Shown piece by piece: positions 60,102 through 64,000 of a stretch of 64,000 bases of DNA. The DNA is from Pseudaminobacter soli (ex Li et al. 2025). Lineage in GTDB: Bacteria; Pseudomonadota; Alphaproteobacteria; Rhizobiales; Rhizobiaceae. The translations under genes were made by a program, and so were the position numbers. The notes under the pieces were generated by a model. That model ran no database searches, had not been told where the DNA came from, and worked only from the letters and a program-made list of their open reading frames with translations. Each line of letters opens with the position of its first letter. The first letter of the stretch is position 1. Where the stretch lies: contig NZ_PXYL01000007.1 in the NCBI RefSeq assembly GCF_003012705.1, positions 272,580 through 336,579 of the forward strand, in the 5' to 3' direction.

Positions 60102-61139
60102 GTGTCATCGGCTGGTAGCAACGCTCTTGTCAGCACGCACCTGAACGGTCTCGCAGGTTCGCACGAACCCGTTTGGCGGATTTCATGGGACCGGGGCCAC
60201 GCGGACGTCTTTGCCGTTGGTGCCGCGCTGCACAATCTGGCTCTCCAACTGGACAACGGTTCGACGATAGAACCGTTGGCAGAGGCGCCATGGATCGGCG
60301 AGCCAGAAGTGGCTGGAAATGAATCATTCCCGGCCCATCTGCGTCAACTGGGCGGCGAATGGCCTTGCGTGCCATTCGGCACGACCGAGATCGATCCACA
60401 CCATCACGGCTTCGGCACTGACAATGAGTGGCACGTCATAGAACGCTCGGCAGAGGCCATCACACTCGCGATCGACTATCCGAAGTCTCATCCGATCAGG
60501 CGTCTTGAGCGGCGGATTGAAGGTGTCCGGGGTGACGCCACGGTCTCCCTGGAATTGACGGCAGAAGCTCGGACAGACTGCATTCTGCCCGTTGGCCTGC
60601 ATCCGATATTCAAGCTTGCAGGCGAGGGGCGCCGTATGCAGCTCGACCCGGGCGCATTTGCGCGCGGCTACACTTTTCCGAAGGTTTTTGAGCCGGGCGC
60701 GTCCCGGCTAAAACCGGCCGCCGAATTCGCGCGGCTCGATGCCGTACCGTTGACGGGCGAGGGCGCAATTGACCTATCGTCCCCTCCCGCCGGCTTGGGA
60801 GAAGAGATCCTGCTCCTGGCCGGCGTGCCCGGCTGCACATGCCTCACCTACCCGGATAACGGCTACCGAGTGGAGCTCAGCTGGAATGCCGGCGACTTTC
60901 CCTCGCTCGTCATCTGGCTTTCGAACCACGGGCGTAGCGCATCGCCCTGGTCGAACCGCTTTCGCGGAATCGGCATAGAACCCGTGCGGGCATTTTTCGA
61001 CGACACCGCCCTTGCACCACATCGGCCAAGCAGCTTGTCGCCAGGACGCGCATTCAGCGCCGGCGAACGATGGACGACAAAGTACCGAATTTCCGCATCA
61101 AGCCTGAACGCCAGCAAGCACGAAGGATTCGCCAAATGA
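60102..61139 (+). CDS. Aldose 1-epimerase (galactose mutarotase-like)
   Basis: A 345-aa protein of the galactose mutarotase fold, which interconverts alpha and beta anomers of aldoses. Family landmarks are FPAHLRQLGGEWPCVPFG near the N-terminus, HHHGFGTDNEWHV and VGLHPIFKL (catalytic His region). The GTG at 60102 with an AGGATCGGAAA site is preferred over a frame starting inside the ATPase gene. The stop overlaps the next ATG (ATGA). It likely prepares the imported sugar for the isomerase that follows; the exact anomer specificity is unknown. Confidence 0.82.
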   Translation: MSSAGSNALVSTHLNGLAGSHEPVWRISWDRGHADVFAVGAALHNLALQLDNGSTIEPLAEAPWIGEPEVAGNESFPAHLRQLGGEWPCVPFGTTEIDPHHHGFGTDNEWHVIERSAEAITLAIDYPKSHPIRRLERRIEGVRGDATVSLELTAEARTDCILPVGLHPIFKLAGEGRRMQLDPGAFARGYTFPKVFEPGASRLKPAAEFARLDAVPLTGEGAIDLSSPPAGLGEEILLLAGVPGCTCLTYPDNGYRVELSWNAGDFPSLVIWLSNHGRSASPWSNRFRGIGIEPVRAFFDDTALAPHRPSSLSPGRAFSAGERWTTKYRISASSLNASKHEGFAK

Positions 61140-61825
61140 AGCGCTCCCGCGTCAACGAAATCATCCGGGAAGGGGACGCGTTTATCCGTTCCTTCGGCTA
61201 TGTCATGCCGCCCTTTGCCTATTGGTCGCCCGAGGAACTGAAGAGCCGTCGGCCCGCTGGCATCGTCGATTCCCGTCTCGGCTGGGACATTACCGACTAC
61301 GGTCAGGGCAAGTATGATGAGCTTGGCCTGTTCCTGTTCACCGTGCGCAACGGCAGCGCAGCGGACCTCTCGCGCGGTCGCGGCATGCTCTATGCCGAAA
61401 AGATCATGATCACGCGCCAACACCAGCTCTCGCCGATGCATCGGCACAATGTGAAGGCGGAGGACATCATCAACCGAGGCGGCGGCAAGCTCGTGCTCGA
61501 GCTTTTCATGCCGGACGAGGAGGGGAACATCGACCGCCATCGTGAAGTCGAAGTGCCTACTGACGGCGTGATCCGCAAACTGCCGGCCGGCGGGCTGTTG
61601 AAGCTCGATCCGGGCGAGAGCGTGACCCTGCTGCCAGGTGTCTGGCACGCGTTCTGGGCCGAGGGTGCCGACGTGCTGATCGGCGAGGTTTCGACGGTCA
61701 ATGACGACCTGACCGACAATGTTTTCGTCGATCCGATCGGACGCTTTTCCAATGTCGAGGAGGACGAGGCGCCGCTTCACCTGCTAGTCTCCGACTATGA
61801 CCGCTTCGTCGACGGCAAAGCCTGA
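61136..61825 (+). CDS. D-lyxose/D-mannose ketol-isomerase
   Basis: A 229-aa cupin-fold isomerase of the D-lyxose isomerase family, which converts D-lyxose to D-xylulose and often D-mannose to D-fructose. The metal ligands are H102 and H104 (MHRHNVKAED), E109 and H171 (GVWHAFW), at essentially the numbering known for the E. coli O157 enzyme. ATG 61136 overlaps the epimerase stop by ATGA and gives the family length; a frame from 61070 would add 22 residues. Its ketose product would need a kinase, none of which is in the window. Confidence 0.88.
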   Translation: MKRSRVNEIIREGDAFIRSFGYVMPPFAYWSPEELKSRRPAGIVDSRLGWDITDYGQGKYDELGLFLFTVRNGSAADLSRGRGMLYAEKIMITRQHQLSPMHRHNVKAEDIINRGGGKLVLELFMPDEEGNIDRHREVEVPTDGVIRKLPAGGLLKLDPGESVTLLPGVWHAFWAEGADVLIGEVSTVNDDLTDNVFVDPIGRFSNVEEDEAPLHLLVSDYDRFVDGKA

Positions 61826-61900
61826 TCGAGCCGGATAGCCTTTTGGCTCTGCGTAACCTGCGGCGGCTTTGCATTTTACGCAAATCCGCCGCAGTCACGT

Positions 61901-62845
61901 TTATTGCCAGCTATCGAGGCCCAGCAGTTTGCGGCCCAATCCGCTCAGCTCGGCTACCTTGGCGTTCTTCTTCTCCCAATCACGCGGGTCACCGGGATAG
62001 GAGGCGCGCTTGGGAGCCTCGCGCTCCCGCCAAGAGTGTATGCGGGCCGCGCGTTCGTCGGCATCTTCCTCGTCAGCCGGGAACATCGAGATGTACTGGG
62101 CCATGCGCACCCGGTCTTTCGAGTGGTTCGGCCGCACGCCATGCGCGAGAAGCGTATTGAAGATCATAAGATCGCCCGGCTCCATCTCGATATTGGTAAT
62201 CGTCAGGCCGGTCAGGTCGGGATGATGCGGATCGCGGTCGGCGGGCTGGGTCTTCACCCACTTCTCAAAATTCTCGAACAACTCGGGAATGCATTGGAAG
62301 CCGCCGATGTCGCCATCCTGCTTAACCAGCGAAAGGACGCCCTGGACGCCGATCGGGAGAGGGCGCAGCGAGGTGTCGCTGTCCCAATGGATGAAGCCGT
62401 TGGGATTGCCTGGCGTCTTCTTCGGCGGATTGAGATTGGCGCGGTCGATGGCGACCCACAGATCCTCCCGGTCCCAGATGTCGACAAAGGCGTCGTAGAC
62501 GCGCTGCATCTGCCGGTTATCCCACAGGTACTGGTGATTGTAGATTTCCACCATGCCGGCGCCGTTTAGCTCCTTCATGATGTGGTCGCGTCGCTGAGGC
62601 GCGTACCAGGTGGACGGATCCTTGGGATCCTTTTCGTCGAACTCCCAAAGAATATCCGTCAGCCGCTGGACGTTCTCCTGCGGCACGGCATTGCGCACGA
62701 TCACATAGCCCTTGGTGATCCAGTGCTGCCAATCGTCTTCGCCGAGGACACGGAGCGGAAGTTTTTTCTCGATATCCTTCAATTGCGTCGTGACATTCTT
62801 CGATGTCGGGTGGGCATCCTTCTTAAGGTCGGTTGCGTGCGCCAT
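61901..62845 (-). CDS. Phytanoyl-CoA dioxygenase family Fe(II)/2-oxoglutarate enzyme
   Basis: A 314-aa PhyH-family dioxygenase. The 2-His-1-carboxylate iron triad is H153 and D155 in FIHWDSDTS and H235 in LAHGVRPN, with R245 or R247 likely binding 2-oxoglutarate. Relatives hydroxylate a wide range of small molecules, including secondary metabolites and alkyl phosphonates; the substrate here is unknown. GGAGGAG precedes the ATG. It is divergent from an AraC regulator and just past a sugar operon, so it may hydroxylate a sugar-related or host-derived compound under AraC control. Confidence 0.88.
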   Translation of the reverse strand: MAHATDLKKDAHPTSKNVTTQLKDIEKKLPLRVLGEDDWQHWITKGYVIVRNAVPQENVQRLTDILWEFDEKDPKDPSTWYAPQRRDHIMKELNGAGMVEIYNHQYLWDNRQMQRVYDAFVDIWDREDLWVAIDRANLNPPKKTPGNPNGFIHWDSDTSLRPLPIGVQGVLSLVKQDGDIGGFQCIPELFENFEKWVKTQPADRDPHHPDLTGLTITNIEMEPGDLMIFNTLLAHGVRPNHSKDRVRMAQYISMFPADEEDADERAARIHSWREREAPKRASYPGDPRDWEKKNAKVAELSGLGRKLLGLDSWQ

Positions 62846-62964
62846 GATCTCCTCCGCTCAATTGCGTTTGCTGCAGAAAATCCTAGTGCAGCGCGGGCAG
62901 GGAAGTTGTACTGCCAGAGCCGGCTCTGATACTATTCTGGCGTTCTGATCCAAAAACTGTCACG

Positions 62965-63831
62965 ATGAAGCCGTTTCTCGAGAAGCTGCAGCCATTACCG
63001 GGCACATCCTGGGCCATGCTGAACCGCAGGCTCGATGACGCGATTCCGTTTCAATGGCATCATCATCCCGAGCTTGAGCTGACCCTGACTCTCAATTCAC
63101 GCGGCCAGCGCTTTATCGGCGACCACATCGGCAGCTATGACGACGGCGACCTGGTGCTGATCGGCCCGAACCTCCCACACAGCTGGAGTTCGACCGAGAA
63201 GATCGACCCAGACAAGCCGCATGTCGCGCTGGTGATGTGGTTCCGGCCGGAATGGGCGAGGGCGATGACGGAAACCTTCGTCGAGCTTGGGGCGGTTACG
63301 GCGATGGTCGAACGGGCCTCAACCGGGCTTAAATTCACGCCTGCTAATGCAGTGCGCGCTCGCCCGCTGATCGAAGATCTCTTCACGCGTCCGGCGGACG
63401 AGCGACTGCTTTGCCTGATGCAGGTTCTGAACATCCTGGCTCAGGACAGTGAGGCCGATCCGCTGGCAAGCGCAAAGAGCGTTCCTGCGGCGGCCGGTTC
63501 AGACCGCACGCGGATCGACCGTGTGCTCGACTACATTCATCTCAACTACGCCTCGAGCCCGTCGCTGACGGAGCTTGCCGATGTAGCTGCACTCAGCTCG
63601 TCGGGGCTGCATCGGTTGTTCCGGCGCCACACACAGCTTTCGATCACCGACTACATCATGCGGCTGAAGATCGGCGAAGCCTGCGCGATGCTTTCCGCCA
63701 GCACGCGTCCGATTGCGCACATTGCCGAGACTGCGGGCTACACCTCGCTCGCCAATTTCAATCGACAGTTTCTGGCGTTGAAGGGCATGACACCGCGCAG
63801 CTACCGACAGAGCTTTCAGAAGGCACGCTGA
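62965..63831 (+). CDS. AraC-family transcriptional regulator
   Basis: A 288-aa AraC-type regulator. The N-terminal cupin-like ligand domain includes FQWHHHPELELTLTLNSRG and GPNLPHSW. The C-terminal pair of helix-turn-helix units spans about 185-285 (LTELADVAALSSSGLHRLFR and IAHIAETAGYTSLANFNRQF) and ends in the family motif MTPRSYRQ. It probably regulates the divergent dioxygenase gene, 119 nt away. No good ribosome site precedes ATG 62965. Confidence 0.93.
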   Translation: MKPFLEKLQPLPGTSWAMLNRRLDDAIPFQWHHHPELELTLTLNSRGQRFIGDHIGSYDDGDLVLIGPNLPHSWSSTEKIDPDKPHVALVMWFRPEWARAMTETFVELGAVTAMVERASTGLKFTPANAVRARPLIEDLFTRPADERLLCLMQVLNILAQDSEADPLASAKSVPAAAGSDRTRIDRVLDYIHLNYASSPSLTELADVAALSSSGLHRLFRRHTQLSITDYIMRLKIGEACAMLSASTRPIAHIAETAGYTSLANFNRQFLALKGMTPRSYRQSFQKAR

Positions 63832-64000
63832 GCGAACGCTGGAACATCAACGGCGCTGGGGACCGCTATCCGTTGTGGCGGCCATGTTGAAATGTCCGCC
63901 AGTGAGCAAAATAGAAATGTCACTTTGACCCGCCACACGGCACAACGACCAGCCCCGATCTGACCGGCTGGTCCGGGTTGCAAGGCAGATCGGGGCGGGT
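63832..64000. other. Right-edge non-coding stretch with repeated GAAATGTC
   Basis: 169 nt with no gene. GAAATGTC occurs twice about 26 nt apart (about 63890 and 63916), with AAAATAGAAATGTC in between, wording that from memory recalls terminal sequences of some insertion sequences. The window stops before any transposase gene could appear. Confidence 0.3.

Overview
The window is a 64 kb, GC-rich, densely coding piece of an alphaproteobacterial chromosome. Gene content and order point to the Hyphomicrobiales, most likely Mesorhizobium or a close Phyllobacteriaceae relative. The main grounds are the block dusB-ntrB-ntrC-ntrY-ntrX-trkA-hfq-hflX, the pyruvate dehydrogenase cluster whose E1-beta carries its own lipoyl domain, a BA14K-family protein, DUF1402, and two promoters of the alphaproteobacterial EcfG general-stress type. 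This assignment is by recognition, not by database search.

Layout. 0-9.2 kb: gyrA, a small membrane protein, coaD, two cyclophilins, a small transporter, queA-tgt (queuosine) and a PLP decarboxylase. 9.2-11.6 kb: glpR and glpK with repeated TTTCGTT boxes in front of each. 11.6-17.6 kb: an accessory-looking stretch around tRNA-Lys(TTT), with a BA14K protein, a 32-aa membrane peptide, a repeat lipoprotein, a cupin/aldo-keto reductase/SDR operon, a 59-aa acidic protein, DUF1402 and a DedA protein. 17.7-28.8 kb: ccdA, glmU, glmS, a DUF502 protein, recG, sdhE and mfd. 29.3-32.9 kb: a VOC protein coupled to kdsA, then eno and an ftsB-like gene. 33-41 kb: pdhA-pdhB-(93-aa membrane protein)-pdhC-(SGNH hydrolase)-lpdA-(GlsB-like)-lipA-(COQ10-like), i.e. 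pyruvate dehydrogenase plus lipoate synthesis. 41-42.8 kb, minus strand: ispDF and cinA-like. 42.9-53.6 kb: nitrogen regulation (ntrBC, ntrYX) with dusB, trkA, hfq and hflX. 53.6-61.8 kb: mazG, then a LacI regulator divergent from a sugar ABC importer, an aldose 1-epimerase and a D-lyxose/mannose isomerase. 61.9-64 kb: a phytanoyl-CoA-dioxygenase-like enzyme divergent from an AraC regulator, with a possible insertion-sequence end at the right edge.

Most of the window is housekeeping. The less ordinary material is in 11.6-17.6 kb, where two GGAAC-N16/17-CGTT promoters drive a BA14K gene and a 59-aa open frame, and in 54.5-61.8 kb, a self-contained LacI-controlled aldose uptake and isomerisation unit with two matching operators. 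No phage, CRISPR array, complete mobile element or toxin-antitoxin module was seen, and no wholly new multi-gene system is claimed.
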